This document shows, in pieces, positions 1 through 7,953 of a stretch of 22,669 bases of DNA (within the stretch, counting starts at the first letter, position 1; each line of letters opens with the position of its first letter). The notes under the pieces are model-generated. The model ran no database searches and had not been told where the DNA came from. It saw nothing but the letters and a program-made list of their open reading frames with translations. The stretch is from NCBI GenBank assembly GCA_029883965.1, contig JAOUIN010000014.1:1-22669 (forward strand), written 5' to 3'. The stretch is from Betaproteobacteria bacterium (GTDB lineage Bacteria > Pseudomonadota > Gammaproteobacteria > Burkholderiales > SG8-41). The position numbers and the translations under genes were made by a program.

Positions 1-1
1 C

Positions 2-208
2 GAGTCGGTCAAGGCGGCGGACATTTATGCGCCGCTATCAGGCGAAATCGTCGCGGCCAACGCCGAATTGACGGACGCACCGGAAAAAATCAATGCTGAT
101 GCTTATGCCGCGTGGATGTTTCGAATGAAGCCGGAGCACCCGGCGGAGATCGATGCTCTGCTGGATGCCGCCGCGTACCAGAAAATCGCCGACGCGGAGA
201 AAGCCTAG
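2..208 (+). CDS. gcvH: Glycine cleavage system H protein, C-terminal part
   Basis: This is the last 68 codons of a gene whose 5' end lies outside the window. The translation opens with ESVKAADIYAPLSGEI and ends YQKIADAEKA. ESVKAA follows the lipoyl-lysine in GcvH proteins, so the lysine itself lies just upstream of base 1. GcvH carries the aminomethyl group on lipoate between the P, T and L proteins of the glycine cleavage complex in the cytoplasm. The gene for one half of the P protein starts 41 bases after the stop, which fits a gcv operon. The family call is firm; the N-terminal half cannot be examined. Confidence 0.93.
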   Translation, partial: ESVKAADIYAPLSGEIVAANAELTDAPEKINADAYAAWMFRMKPEHPAEIDALLDAAAYQKIADAEKA

Positions 209-249
209 CGGCAACGGCTGCCCGCATACAGCACAGCACGGCTGGAAAC

Positions 250-1638
250 ATGGCATTCATTCCTCACACCGACGCCGACATCCGCGAAATGCTTGCGGCA
301 ATCGGTGTTGCGGACATCGCCAGCCTGTTTGACGAAATTCCGCGGCAGTTGCGCAATGACGCGCTGACGCAGGTGCCGCCGCCGGAATCGGAAATGGCGG
401 TGCTGCGGTTAATGCGCGAACGTGCCGAGCGCGATGGCAGTTTTCTGAATTTCATCGGCGCGGGCGCTTACGAACATCATATCCCCGCTGCGGTGTGGCA
501 GATTGCAACCCGCGGCGAATTCTATTCGGCGTACACACCGTACCAGGCCGAAGCCAGTCAGGGCACGTTGCAGACGCTGTACGAATATCAGACGATGATG
601 GCGTCGCTGACCGGGCTCGCAATATCGAATGCAAGTCTGTATGACGGTGCGTCGGCGCTGGCCGAGGCAGTACTGATGGCGGTCCGGCTGCACAAAGGTG
701 CGCGTCGCGTACTGTTGCCGCAGTCGCTGCATCCGCGGTGGCGCAGCGTCGTGAAAACGATGGTCCACAATCAGGGCATCGAACTGGTCGCAGTGGATTT
801 CGACCAGCAAACCGGGCAAACCGCGCTCGCGGGACTGCCTGCAGACACGGACGGCTTTGCCGCACTGGTGATACCGCAGCCGAACTTTTTTGGAGTGCTG
901 GAGCCGGTCGATGAGTTGACCGACTGGGCGCATGAACGCGGCATGCTGGTCATCGCCGCGCCGAATCCGACGGCGCTGGCCGTACTGCGCCCGCCGGGGC
1001 AATGGGGTAGGGACGGCGCCGATATTGCCGCCGGTGAAGGCCAGCCGCTGGGCATTCCGCTTGCCGGCGGCGGCCCTTATCTGGGCTTCATGACCTGCCG
1101 CGCAGGGCATGTGCGGCAGATGCCGGGTCGCATTGTCGGCCGTACGCTCGATGCCGCCGGCCAGCCCGGTTACACGCTGACGCTGCAGGCGCGCGAGCAG
1201 CATATCCGCCGTTCGAAGGCTACTTCCAATATTTGCACCAATCAGGGCCTGGCAGCGACCGCAGCGGCGATCCACATGGCATTGCTCGGCCCCGAAGGTC
1301 TGGCGCAGGTGGCGCGGAGCAGCCACGCCAACGCGCTGCGCTTGCGCGAAGCCTTTGCCGGAATCGCGGGTGTTTCATTGCCCTTCAGCGGTTCGATTTT
1401 TCACGAGTTCGTGATACAAGTGCAGACACCCGTTGCGCCGATGCTGCAGGCGCTGCAAGCTGAAGGCATACTCGGCGGCTACAGCCTGGTTGACGATTAC
1501 AAGGCACCGCGCCAGTCGCTGCTGGTGTGTGCGACGGAAACCAAAACCGCCGCGGACATCGAGCGTTATGCGGAAACCCTGACACGCATTGTCGACCGGG
1601 GCGTTCGACCGGTGACTTCCGCGATCAAACCCACCTGA
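250..1638 (+). CDS. gcvPA: Glycine dehydrogenase (decarboxylating) subunit 1 (P protein alpha)
   Basis: The 462-residue product is the N-terminal half of the P protein of glycine cleavage, a family usually about 440-460 residues long. It pairs with the PLP-binding beta half encoded at 2184-3653 to decarboxylate glycine and pass aminomethyl to lipoyl-GcvH. Family landmarks are the start MAFIPHTDADIREML, FLGAGAYEHH-like FIGAGAYEHHIP, YTPYQAEASQGTLQ and the SNICTNQGL segment. The ATG at 250 is chosen because homologues begin with this (F/Y)IPHT segment. The frame is open further upstream, but that would run back into gcvH and add unrelated residues. No strong Shine-Dalgarno precedes 250, so translation may depend on coupling to gcvH. 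Confidence 0.94.
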   Translation: MAFIPHTDADIREMLAAIGVADIASLFDEIPRQLRNDALTQVPPPESEMAVLRLMRERAERDGSFLNFIGAGAYEHHIPAAVWQIATRGEFYSAYTPYQAEASQGTLQTLYEYQTMMASLTGLAISNASLYDGASALAEAVLMAVRLHKGARRVLLPQSLHPRWRSVVKTMVHNQGIELVAVDFDQQTGQTALAGLPADTDGFAALVIPQPNFFGVLEPVDELTDWAHERGMLVIAAPNPTALAVLRPPGQWGRDGADIAAGEGQPLGIPLAGGGPYLGFMTCRAGHVRQMPGRIVGRTLDAAGQPGYTLTLQAREQHIRRSKATSNICTNQGLAATAAAIHMALLGPEGLAQVARSSHANALRLREAFAGIAGVSLPFSGSIFHEFVIQVQTPVAPMLQALQAEGILGGYSLVDDYKAPRQSLLVCATETKTAADIERYAETLTRIVDRGVRPVTSAIKPT

Positions 1639-1669
1639 TTTAAAACCCGATAACCACAAGGAGATCACC

Positions 1670-2170
1670 ATGGCATCAGTCACTCTCGCCGGCAATCCGA
1701 TTACCGTCGCCGGCAATTTTCCGAAGAAGGGCGACAGCGCTCCCGATTTCACGCTGACGGGCAAGGACCTGAAAGAAGTCGGCCTCAAGGATTACGCGGG
1801 CAAGCGCAAGGTGCTGAACATCGTGCCCAGTCTGGATACGCCCGTGTGCCAGGCGTCGACGCGAAAATTCAATGCCGAAGCCAGCAAGCTGGGAAATACC
1901 GTGGTGCTGGTCATTGCCGCCGATCTGCCGTTTGCGATGGGTCGTTTCTGCGGCGCTGAAGGCCTGAATGACGTCGTCACCCTGTCGACATTCCGCAATC
2001 GCGATTTTCACGCCAAGTACGGCGTTGATGTCACCGATGGACCGTTGCGCGGACTGACCGCCCGCGGCGTTGTCGTGCTCGACGAAAACAACAAGGTGGT
2101 GCATGCGGAGCTGGTGCCCGAGATCAAGCAGGAGCCGAACTATGATGCCGTGCTGGCGGCGATGAAGTAA
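1670..2170 (+). CDS. tpx: Thiol peroxidase (Tpx, atypical 2-Cys peroxiredoxin)
   Basis: The 166-residue product matches the normal Tpx length. It reduces hydrogen and organic peroxides using thioredoxin. The peroxidatic cysteine is Cys60 in SLDTPVCQAST and the resolving cysteine is Cys94 in GRFCGAEG, matching the Cys61/Cys95 pair of E. coli Tpx. GDSAPDFTL near residue 21 is the peroxiredoxin entry segment. AAGGAG sits at the right distance before the ATG. The gene lies between the two P-protein halves on the same strand, 31 bases after gcvPA and 13 before gcvPB, so it is probably co-transcribed with glycine cleavage genes. That placement is unusual, because the two P subunits are normally adjacent. 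Confidence 0.95.
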   Translation: MASVTLAGNPITVAGNFPKKGDSAPDFTLTGKDLKEVGLKDYAGKRKVLNIVPSLDTPVCQASTRKFNAEASKLGNTVVLVIAADLPFAMGRFCGAEGLNDVVTLSTFRNRDFHAKYGVDVTDGPLRGLTARGVVVLDENNKVVHAELVPEIKQEPNYDAVLAAMK

Positions 2171-2183
2171 TCATCCGGCAACG

Positions 2184-3653
2184 ATGCTGATTTTCGAGCA
2201 ATCACGTGCCGGACGGCGCAGTGCAGCCCAGGCACCGGCCGGCGGGCATGGCGTGGCCGCGATACCTGCGCGGGACCTGCGGCTTACGCCGCCGTTGCTG
2301 CCGCAGGTTTCGGAACTCGACGCGGTGCGCCATTACACACGGTTGTCGCAGCGGAATTTCTCGATCGATACGCATTTCTATCCGCTGGGTTCGTGCACCA
2401 TGAAATACAATCCGCGCGGCGCGAACGCTGCGGCGATGCTGCCGCAGTTTCTGTCGCGTCATCCTGCCGCCCCCGACAACACCGGCCAGGGTTTTCTGGC
2501 CTGCCTGTTCGAACTGCAGGAAATGCTCAAGGACATTACCGGCATGGCGGCGGTGAGTCTGGCGCCGATGGCCGGCGCGCAGGGCGAGTTTGCCGGGATC
2601 GCGATGATCCGGGCTTATCACGATGCGCGGCGCGATGCGGCGCGCACCGAGATCCTCGTGCCCGACGCGGCGCACGGCACCAATCCGGCGTCTGCAATCA
2701 TGTGCGGTTACCGCGTGCGCGAAGTGGCGACCGATGACGACGGCAACGTGGATGTGGCCGCGCTGGCCGCCGCCGTCGGACCGCAGACTGCCGGACTGAT
2801 GCTGACCAACCCGTCCACGCTGGGCGTATTCGAGCGGCATATCGTAGACATCGAGCGCATCGTGCACGGCGCGGGTGGGTTGCTTTATTACGACGGCGCC
2901 AATCTCAACGCGATCCTGGGCAAGGCCAAACCCGGTGACATGGGATTTGATGCCATCCACATCAATCTGCACAAGACATTTTCGACGCCGCACGGCGGCG
3001 GCGGACCGGGCGCAGGGCCGGTAGGCGTATCAGAACGTTTGCGCCAGTACCTGCCGCTGCCGGTAGTCGCACAAGACAACGCGGAGTACCGGCTGCTGGC
3101 CGAGCAGGATTGCCCGCTGTCGATCGGCCGGCTGGCCGCCCATCTGGGCAATGCCGGCGTGTTGCTGCGGGCGTACGCCTATGCGCGCATGCTGGGCGAT
3201 ACCGGCATGCGCCGGGTCGCGGATTTTGCTGCTTTGAATGCGAACTACCTGATGGCGGAACTGCGCAAGGCCGGATTTGAGCTGGCTTATCCGCAGCGTC
3301 GCGCGAGCCATGAATTCATCGTTACGTTGCAGCGTCTGAAAGAGCGGACGGGAGTAACAGCAATGGATTTTGCCAAGCGCCTGCTCGACAAGGGATTCCA
3401 CGCGCCGACGACCTACTTTCCGCTGCTGGTACCGGAATGCCTGCTGATCGAACCCACGGAAACAGAGTCGAAGCAGACGCTCGACGCTTTTGTTGCCGCG
3501 ATGAAAACGATACTCGACGAAGCGCGGGCCACACCGGAACTGGTCAAGTCAGCGCCGCACGAGCTGCCGTTGCGCCGGCTCGACGAGGTCAGGGCTGCAC
3601 GTCAGCTTGATCTGGCGTGGCAACCCGCTGGCGCTGCAGATCAAATCAGGTGA
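2184..3653 (+). CDS. gcvPB: Glycine dehydrogenase (decarboxylating) subunit 2 (P protein beta)
   Basis: The 489-residue product is the PLP-carrying half of the split P protein and works with GcvPA. The cofactor lysine is about Lys264 in the segment NLHKTFSTPHGGGGPG, which is highly conserved in this family. Other landmarks are FYPLGSCTMKYNPR (substrate region) near residue 67, MLTNPSTLGVFE, and a C-terminal FHAPTTYFPLLVPE stretch. Length is typical. The start is ATG at 2184, 13 bases after the tpx stop, without a strong Shine-Dalgarno, so re-initiation after tpx is plausible. The residues before about 40 are poorly conserved in the family, so the start is less certain than the identity. Confidence 0.95.
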   Translation: MLIFEQSRAGRRSAAQAPAGGHGVAAIPARDLRLTPPLLPQVSELDAVRHYTRLSQRNFSIDTHFYPLGSCTMKYNPRGANAAAMLPQFLSRHPAAPDNTGQGFLACLFELQEMLKDITGMAAVSLAPMAGAQGEFAGIAMIRAYHDARRDAARTEILVPDAAHGTNPASAIMCGYRVREVATDDDGNVDVAALAAAVGPQTAGLMLTNPSTLGVFERHIVDIERIVHGAGGLLYYDGANLNAILGKAKPGDMGFDAIHINLHKTFSTPHGGGGPGAGPVGVSERLRQYLPLPVVAQDNAEYRLLAEQDCPLSIGRLAAHLGNAGVLLRAYAYARMLGDTGMRRVADFAALNANYLMAELRKAGFELAYPQRRASHEFIVTLQRLKERTGVTAMDFAKRLLDKGFHAPTTYFPLLVPECLLIEPTETESKQTLDAFVAAMKTILDEARATPELVKSAPHELPLRRLDEVRAARQLDLAWQPAGAADQIR

Positions 3654-3663
3654 AAGCCTGCGC

Positions 3664-4059
3664 ATGAGCACGAAGCCTACGGAGCAAAGCCCGCACAAGG
3701 GGAAGACCGGCCTGCAGCGCATATGGAACGCATCGCGCTATTCCCTCGACGGCCTGAGCGCCGCCGTGCGCCACGAAGCCGCGTTTCGCCAGGAGGTTCT
3801 GCTGGCCGTATTGCTGATCCCGGCCGCATTGTTTACGCCGGCTGACGGTACCGGCAAAGCGCTGATGATCGCGTCGGTGTTGTTGGTGCTGATCGTCGAG
3901 TTGCTGAATTCCGCCATCGAAGCGGCGGTTGATCGCACCTCCCTGGAAAACCATGTATTGGCCAAACGCGCCAAAGACATGGGCAGTGCCGCAGTGATGC
4001 TGGCATTGATCAACGTGCCGGTCGTCTGGGGGTTGGTGCTCTTCGCACGCACCCCATAA
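3664..4059 (+). CDS. dgkA: Diacylglycerol kinase, prokaryotic membrane type
   Basis: The 131-residue integral membrane enzyme phosphorylates diacylglycerol to phosphatidate, recycling the diacylglycerol released by phospholipid-dependent envelope synthesis. The signature VELLNSAIEAAVDR (from about residue 78) matches the catalytic segment of E. coli DgkA, with glutamates at about 79 and 86. KDMGSAAV follows at about 104-111. Three hydrophobic helices can be seen at roughly 45-60, 66-85 and 108-128. The ATG at 3664 is chosen because it has AGGTGAAA upstream and gives the normal short N terminus. A longer reading would overlap gcvPB. The gene starts 10 bases after the gcvPB stop and is probably the last of this transcript. 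No obvious Rho-independent terminator follows. Confidence 0.93.
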   Translation: MSTKPTEQSPHKGKTGLQRIWNASRYSLDGLSAAVRHEAAFRQEVLLAVLLIPAALFTPADGTGKALMIASVLLVLIVELLNSAIEAAVDRTSLENHVLAKRAKDMGSAAVMLALINVPVVWGLVLFARTP

Positions 4060-4178
4060 AATATAAATAAAATCAATGGCTTGTGATAATTTCGGGCGTG
4101 CCCGGCGCCGCCGGAAAACAAAGCGCGCTGAAGTGGTCGCGCCTGCCGGGCCGGCACCGGGAATTACCGGACCGCAGA

Positions 4179-4604
4179 TTATTTTTTCAAGGCGTCACGA
4201 ATCTCGCGCAGCAGCACGACATCCTCGGGCGGCGCAGCCGGCGCGGCAGGTGCAGCCTCTTCCTTGCGCTTGAGCTGGTTAATCGCACGGATCAGCATGA
4301 ACACCGCAAAGGCGACGATGATGAAACTGATGCAGGTGTTGAGGAACATGCCGTAGTTGAAGGTGACCGCGCCCGCTTTTTGTGCGGCATCGACGGACAG
4401 GTAGGGCCCGGCAGTGGCGCCTTCCCGCATCACCAGGAACAGGTTGGCGAAATCAACTTTGCCGAGCAGCAATCCGATCGGCGGCATGATGACATCCTTG
4501 ACCAGCGATTCGACGATCTTGCCGAACGCCGCACCGATAATAATGCCGACGGCCATGTCGACAACGTTGCCCCGCATCGCGAATTCCTTGAATTCTTTCA
4601 GCAT
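4179..4604 (-). CDS. mscL: Large-conductance mechanosensitive channel
   Basis: The 141-residue product is MscL, a homopentameric inner-membrane channel that opens under high membrane tension during osmotic downshock. The amphipathic N-terminal helix MLKEFKEFAMRGN leads into the pore helix VVDMAVGIIIGAAFGKIVESL, which carries the small-residue packing typical of TM1. FNYGMFLNTCISFIIVAFAVFMLI is TM2. An Ala/Pro-rich linker (residues about 116-125) precedes the C-terminal bundle helix VVLLREIRDALKK. AAGGATG sits upstream of the ATG on the minus strand. The gene converges on dgkA, with 119 noncoding bases between the stops. Confidence 0.97.
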   Translation of the reverse strand: MLKEFKEFAMRGNVVDMAVGIIIGAAFGKIVESLVKDVIMPPIGLLLGKVDFANLFLVMREGATAGPYLSVDAAQKAGAVTFNYGMFLNTCISFIIVAFAVFMLIRAINQLKRKEEAAPAAPAAPPEDVVLLREIRDALKK

Positions 4605-4731
4605 GGTTTTGCATCCTTATTGAATTGACGGGTTTGTAATACGGCTTGAAAAAATGCTCCGCATGGGAATTATGTGACAAGCGCGCGGAGAATACCAAGG
4701 CGTCGTGCCCCGGCGACAAGATCGGCGTTGG

Positions 4732-4737
4732 TATAAT
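4732..4737 (+). promoter_or_regulatory. Candidate -10 box for the PfkB-family kinase
   Basis: A perfect TATAAT lies 26 bases before the ATG at 4764. I could not identify a good -35 hexamer at 16-18 bases upstream, so this is only a candidate. It lies in the divergent gap between mscL and the kinase. Confidence 0.4.
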
Positions 4738-4763
4738 CGACCGTCTAATTCCAAGGCGGCACT

Positions 4764-5699
4764 ATGTCCACATTGATTTGCGGTTCGATGGCTTACGACA
4801 CCATTATGGTGTTTCGCGATCGTTTCAAGAACCATATCCTGCCCGACCAGTTGCATATCCTGAATGTCGCGTTCCTGGTGCCTGACATGCGGCGCGAGTT
4901 TGGCGGCTGTGCCGGCAACATTGCCTACACGCTGCAGATGCTCGGCGGCGACGCCCGCATCATGGCAACCGTCGGCGACGATTTCGCGCCTTACGATGAT
5001 CGATTGCAGCGTCTGGAACTGGCACAGGATCACATCCGCAGCGTGACAGGCAGTTTCACGGCGCAGGCCTTCATCACCACGGATCTCGATGACAATCAGA
5101 TCACTGCGTTTCACCCGGGGGCAATGAATCATTCCCACGAGAACCATGTCGGCGATGCCCGGGGCGTTAAGTTGGGCATTGTTGCGCCCGACGGGCGCGA
5201 GGGCATGCTGCAGCATGCGCGCGAGTTTCATGAAGCCGGAATTCCGTTCATTTTCGATCCGGGACAGGGCCTGCCGATGTTCACCGGCCCGGAACTCGAG
5301 GAATTCGTGCGTCTTGCGGACTATGTCACGGTCAATGACTATGAGGCGCAGATGCTGCAGGAGCGCACCGGCAGGAAACTCGATGCGCTGGCGAAACTCG
5401 TCAAGGCGGTTGTGGTCACACTGGGTGCAAAAGGAGCGGTGGTGCATGCCGGCGGTAAACAGATTGAAATCCCGAGCGTTAAGCCTGAAGCAGTGCTTGA
5501 TCCGACCGGGTGTGGTGACGCGTTCCGGGCGGGTCTGCTGTACGGGCTGGCGGCCGGGGTCGACTGGTCACTGACGGGCCGGCTGGCATCGCTGATGGGG
5601 TCGCTGAAGATCGCGCAACGTGGCGGACAAAATCACCGTTTCAGCCGCGACGAGGTGGCTGACCGGTTTCAGCAGGCATTCGGCATGAAATTGTGGTGA
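4764..5699 (+). CDS. PfkB-family carbohydrate/nucleoside kinase (adenosine kinase-like)
   Basis: The 311-residue cytoplasmic kinase belongs to the ribokinase/PfkB family, which transfers phosphate from ATP to a sugar or nucleoside hydroxyl. The N-terminal GGCAGN motif is at residues 47-52 (PfkB signature 1 region). The C-terminal signature DPTGCGDAFRAG starts at residue 246, with Asp252 as the expected catalytic base and the GCGD loop as the anion hole. The protein resembles the group often annotated as adenosine kinase in proteobacteria. Ribokinase or fructokinase activity cannot be excluded from sequence alone. AAGGCGG lies before the ATG. The next gene follows after 13 bases, suggesting co-transcription. 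Confidence 0.88.
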   Translation: MSTLICGSMAYDTIMVFRDRFKNHILPDQLHILNVAFLVPDMRREFGGCAGNIAYTLQMLGGDARIMATVGDDFAPYDDRLQRLELAQDHIRSVTGSFTAQAFITTDLDDNQITAFHPGAMNHSHENHVGDARGVKLGIVAPDGREGMLQHAREFHEAGIPFIFDPGQGLPMFTGPELEEFVRLADYVTVNDYEAQMLQERTGRKLDALAKLVKAVVVTLGAKGAVVHAGGKQIEIPSVKPEAVLDPTGCGDAFRAGLLYGLAAGVDWSLTGRLASLMGSLKIAQRGGQNHRFSRDEVADRFQQAFGMKLW

Positions 5700-5712
5700 C
5701 AGGAGGCAGAAC

Positions 5713-6168
5713 ATGAACAGCCAGTTGAAGTCAGGCGTAGTGTTGATGTTCGTGGTGATGGCGGCTGGGTGCGCCCAGAGTCTCGGCGGCGGTTCTTATA
5801 CGCGCGACGAGGCGCGACGCGAGCAGAACGTGCGCATGGGAATCGTTGAAAGCGTCCGGCCGGTGCAGATTGAGGGCACGCGCACCGGTATCGGAGCGGC
5901 ATCAGGTGCCGTGGTCGGCGGAATTGCCGGCAGCACGGTTGGCGGCGGCCGCGGTTCCGACATTGCGGCAGTAGTAGGTGCTGTTGCCGGCGGCGTCGCC
6001 GGCCAGGCGGCCGAGCAGGGAGCGACCCGGCGTACCGGGGTGGAAATCACCGTGAAGCTGGACAGCGGCGCGCTGGTCGCGATCGTGCAGGAAGCCGACG
6101 ATACCTTCAAGGCGGGAGAGCGTGTGCGCATATTGTCCGACGGCACGACGTCGCGCGTCACGCACTGA
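5713..6168 (+). CDS. Glycine-zipper 2TM-domain outer-membrane lipoprotein (SlyB/Pcp-like)
   Basis: The 151-residue product has a lipoprotein signal peptide: a basic N terminus, a hydrophobic stretch and the lipobox VMAAGC, giving a lipidated Cys20 after cleavage. Residues about 58-100 are rich in spaced glycines (GAASGAVVGGIAGS and AVVGAVAGGVAGQ), the glycine-zipper hairpin found in SlyB/Pcp-like proteins. A C-terminal beta-rich segment ends RVRILSDGTTSRVTH, as in SlyB relatives. Known members are structural envelope proteins; the exact role here is unknown. A strong AGGAGG lies before the ATG. The signal ending ASN-free at +2 (Ala) suits outer-membrane sorting by the Lol rule. Confidence 0.88.
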   Translation: MNSQLKSGVVLMFVVMAAGCAQSLGGGSYTRDEARREQNVRMGIVESVRPVQIEGTRTGIGAASGAVVGGIAGSTVGGGRGSDIAAVVGAVAGGVAGQAAEQGATRRTGVEITVKLDSGALVAIVQEADDTFKAGERVRILSDGTTSRVTH

Positions 6169-6300
6169 TCACGCCTCGAGTCGGAGCCTGCGGCGCATGG
6201 CTCCGCGCGGTCCCGTCATGTAAATCACCGCTGTCGCGGCGGAAATCTGGTCGCGAGTTGATATTCAGGATCGACGGTCGGCCACCGCGCCGCGCACCCC

Positions 6301-6306
6301 TATAAT
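6301..6306 (+). promoter_or_regulatory. TATAAT overlapping the plsC start region
   Basis: A perfect TATAAT overlaps the first possible plsC ATG (6305) and lies 7 bases before the second (6314). If it is a real -10 box, transcription would begin close to 6313 and produce a leaderless or nearly leaderless message starting at the second ATG. No good -35 hexamer is visible at standard spacing, so the site could be chance. Confidence 0.3.
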
Positions 6307-7072
6307 GGCCGCAATGAGCGGCCGGGGCACATCTACGCTGGCAACGCGCGGTGTGCGCTTGACGCGCATCGCGCTGCATCTGTTGCGCGGTGCGCTTATT
6401 GTGGCGGCGGTTTTCCCTTTTCTGGATGCGCAGGGCCGGCGCAATGCGGTCGAGCGCTGGTCGCACGCCCTGTTGCGGATACTGGTTGTGCATCTGCACG
6501 TGTACGGTGAGCCGCCGATCAGGCCCGCGCAACCGGTGATGCTGGTGGCCAACCATGTTTCGTGGCTGGATATTTTCGCTATCAACGCGGTTGTGTCGGT
6601 ACGGTTTGTTGCGAAATCGGAAATTCGCCGGTGGCCGGTGATCGGGTGGTTGAGTGCGCGCACAGGCACATTGTTCATCGAGCGGGCGCAGCGCCGTGAC
6701 ACGACGCGCATCAATCAACTGGTGGCCGAAGCAATGCTTGCCGGAGATGTGGCCGCGGTATTTCCCGAGGGCACGACGACCGACGGATCCCGGGTGCTGC
6801 GATTCCACAGTTCACTGCTGCAGCCCGCGTCGCTTGCGGCCGCCGGCGTGCAGCCTGTGGCGCTACGGTTCGAGCGAGGTGACGGTTCTCTGTGTGTGGA
6901 AGCGGCGTATGACGGCGACAAATCACTGTGGGATTCGTTCGGCGCGATTGTCGCGCAACCTGAGATCCATGCGCATGTCTGGTTCCTGCCGGTGCTGCCG
7001 GCCGGCGCCACACATCGCCGCGAACTGGCGGATACGGCGCAAGCCGCTATTGCGGATCGCCTGACGTCGTGA
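6305..7072 (+). CDS. plsC: 1-acyl-sn-glycerol-3-phosphate acyltransferase (PlsC family)
   Basis: The 255-residue product is a membrane-associated acyltransferase that converts lysophosphatidate to phosphatidate in phospholipid synthesis. The catalytic HX4D motif is His84...Asp89 in NHVSWLD. The acceptor-phosphate motif FPEGTTTDG is at about 153-161, and FVAKSEIRRWPVIGW forms the second conserved block. A hydrophobic helix near residues 22-40 probably anchors it. Two in-frame ATGs, 6305 and 6314, are possible; neither has a clear Shine-Dalgarno. The 3' end overlaps the convergent apaH by 26 bases. Related PlsC-like enzymes acylate other substrates, such as ornithine lipids, so the substrate is inferred. 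Confidence 0.88.
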   Translation: MAAMSGRGTSTLATRGVRLTRIALHLLRGALIVAAVFPFLDAQGRRNAVERWSHALLRILVVHLHVYGEPPIRPAQPVMLVANHVSWLDIFAINAVVSVRFVAKSEIRRWPVIGWLSARTGTLFIERAQRRDTTRINQLVAEAMLAGDVAAVFPEGTTTDGSRVLRFHSSLLQPASLAAAGVQPVALRFERGDGSLCVEAAYDGDKSLWDSFGAIVAQPEIHAHVWFLPVLPAGATHRRELADTAQAAIADRLTS

Positions 7073-7874
7073 CTGATTCGCACCCGCACTGAAACACGCG
7101 GCGGTCTTCCAGACGCACGGCCGTGAGGCGCCGTCCCCATACACAACCCGAGTCCAGTCCGAGGACGTCGGACCGCAAGGTCAGACCCAGCGCCGCCCAA
7201 TGGCCGAACAGCACCGGCGTGTCACGGCTGGCACGATCCTCAATGTCGAACCACGGCAGGTAACCCGCCGGCAGGTTCTGCAGGCCGGTCTTGTGTGTGA
7301 ACTCCATGGTGCCTGCAGTGGTACACAGGCGCAGCCGCGTCATGGCGTTGACGATGACCCGCAGCCGGTCATACCCGGTCAGGTCATCGTGCCACTGCAC
7401 GGGGTCATTGCCGTACATCCGGCGCAGAAATTCGCCATGGTCCGGACCTTGCAGCGCCGCTTCGACCTCATGTGCCAGTGCCTGCGCCTGTGAGATGCTC
7501 CATTGCGGCAGCAAACCCGCGTGCACCATCGCGTAGCCCGATCCCGCATGCATCAGGCGCTGCCGGCGCAGCCAGTCGAGCAGTTCATCCCGGTCCGGCG
7601 CACTGAGCAGTGCGTCCAGCGTGTCGCCACGATGCGCCTTGCGTACACCTGCAGCCACGACCAGGAGATGCAGGTCATGGTTGCCGAGGACGGTCACGGC
7701 ACGTTCACCCAGCGTGCGCACATAGCGCAGCACCTCCAGCGACCGGGGCCCGCGGTTGACCAGGTCGCCGACCAGCCACAACTCATCCTGCGCCGGATCA
7801 AAAACGACGGTATCGAGCAGGCGCCGCATTTCGTCGTAGCAGCCCTGAACGTCGCCGATTGCATAGGTGGCCAT
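7047..7874 (-). CDS. apaH: Symmetrical bis(5'-nucleosyl)-tetraphosphatase (Ap4A hydrolase)
   Basis: The 275-residue enzyme is a cytoplasmic metallophosphatase that splits diadenosine tetraphosphate into two ADP, controlling this alarmone. The metallophosphoesterase motifs appear in order: GDVQG at residues 7-11, GDLVNRGP at 36-43 and GNHDLHLL from 64. YGNDPVQW, the HAGLLPQW segment and FGHWAALG are typical of ApaH. Length matches E. coli ApaH (about 280). No good Shine-Dalgarno precedes the ATG. Only 27 bases separate the start from a strong terminator that ends the upstream cytochrome transcript, so its promoter must be short or overlap that hairpin, or transcription depends on read-through. 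The 3' end overlaps plsC tail to tail. Confidence 0.96.
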   Translation of the reverse strand: MATYAIGDVQGCYDEMRRLLDTVVFDPAQDELWLVGDLVNRGPRSLEVLRYVRTLGERAVTVLGNHDLHLLVVAAGVRKAHRGDTLDALLSAPDRDELLDWLRRQRLMHAGSGYAMVHAGLLPQWSISQAQALAHEVEAALQGPDHGEFLRRMYGNDPVQWHDDLTGYDRLRVIVNAMTRLRLCTTAGTMEFTHKTGLQNLPAGYLPWFDIEDRASRDTPVLFGHWAALGLTLRSDVLGLDSGCVWGRRLTAVRLEDRRVFQCGCESVTTSGDPQ

Positions 7875-7901
7875 AGCGCGGGTCCGTGATTCTGATCAAA
7901 C

Positions 7902-7928
7902 AAAAAAGGCGCAGCAGCGCTGCGCCTT
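7902..7928 (-). terminator. Rho-independent terminator after the cytochrome c gene
   Basis: On the minus strand a perfect 10-bp stem (AAGGCGCAGC / GCTGCGCCTT, positions 7919-7928 and 7906-7915) with a 3-base loop is followed by a run of T (complement of A 7902-7907). It sits 25 bases past the cytochrome stop, in the correct orientation to end that transcript before apaH. Confidence 0.9.
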
Positions 7929-7953
7929 CGGATTATGCACGGCGGGGCGTGTA

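Noticed and set aside
112..249. Longer in-frame N terminus for gcvPA starting at 112
   Set aside because: It overlaps the gcvH coding end and adds residues unlike the family. Homologues begin at the FIPHT segment following ATG 250.
4102..4114. CCGGC-GCC-GCCGG hairpin after dgkA as a terminator
   Set aside because: The stem has only 5 base pairs and no T run follows on the plus strand.
4083..4628. Open frame opposite mscL
   Set aside because: MscL on the other strand is unmistakable; the opposing translation is a low-complexity acidic shadow.
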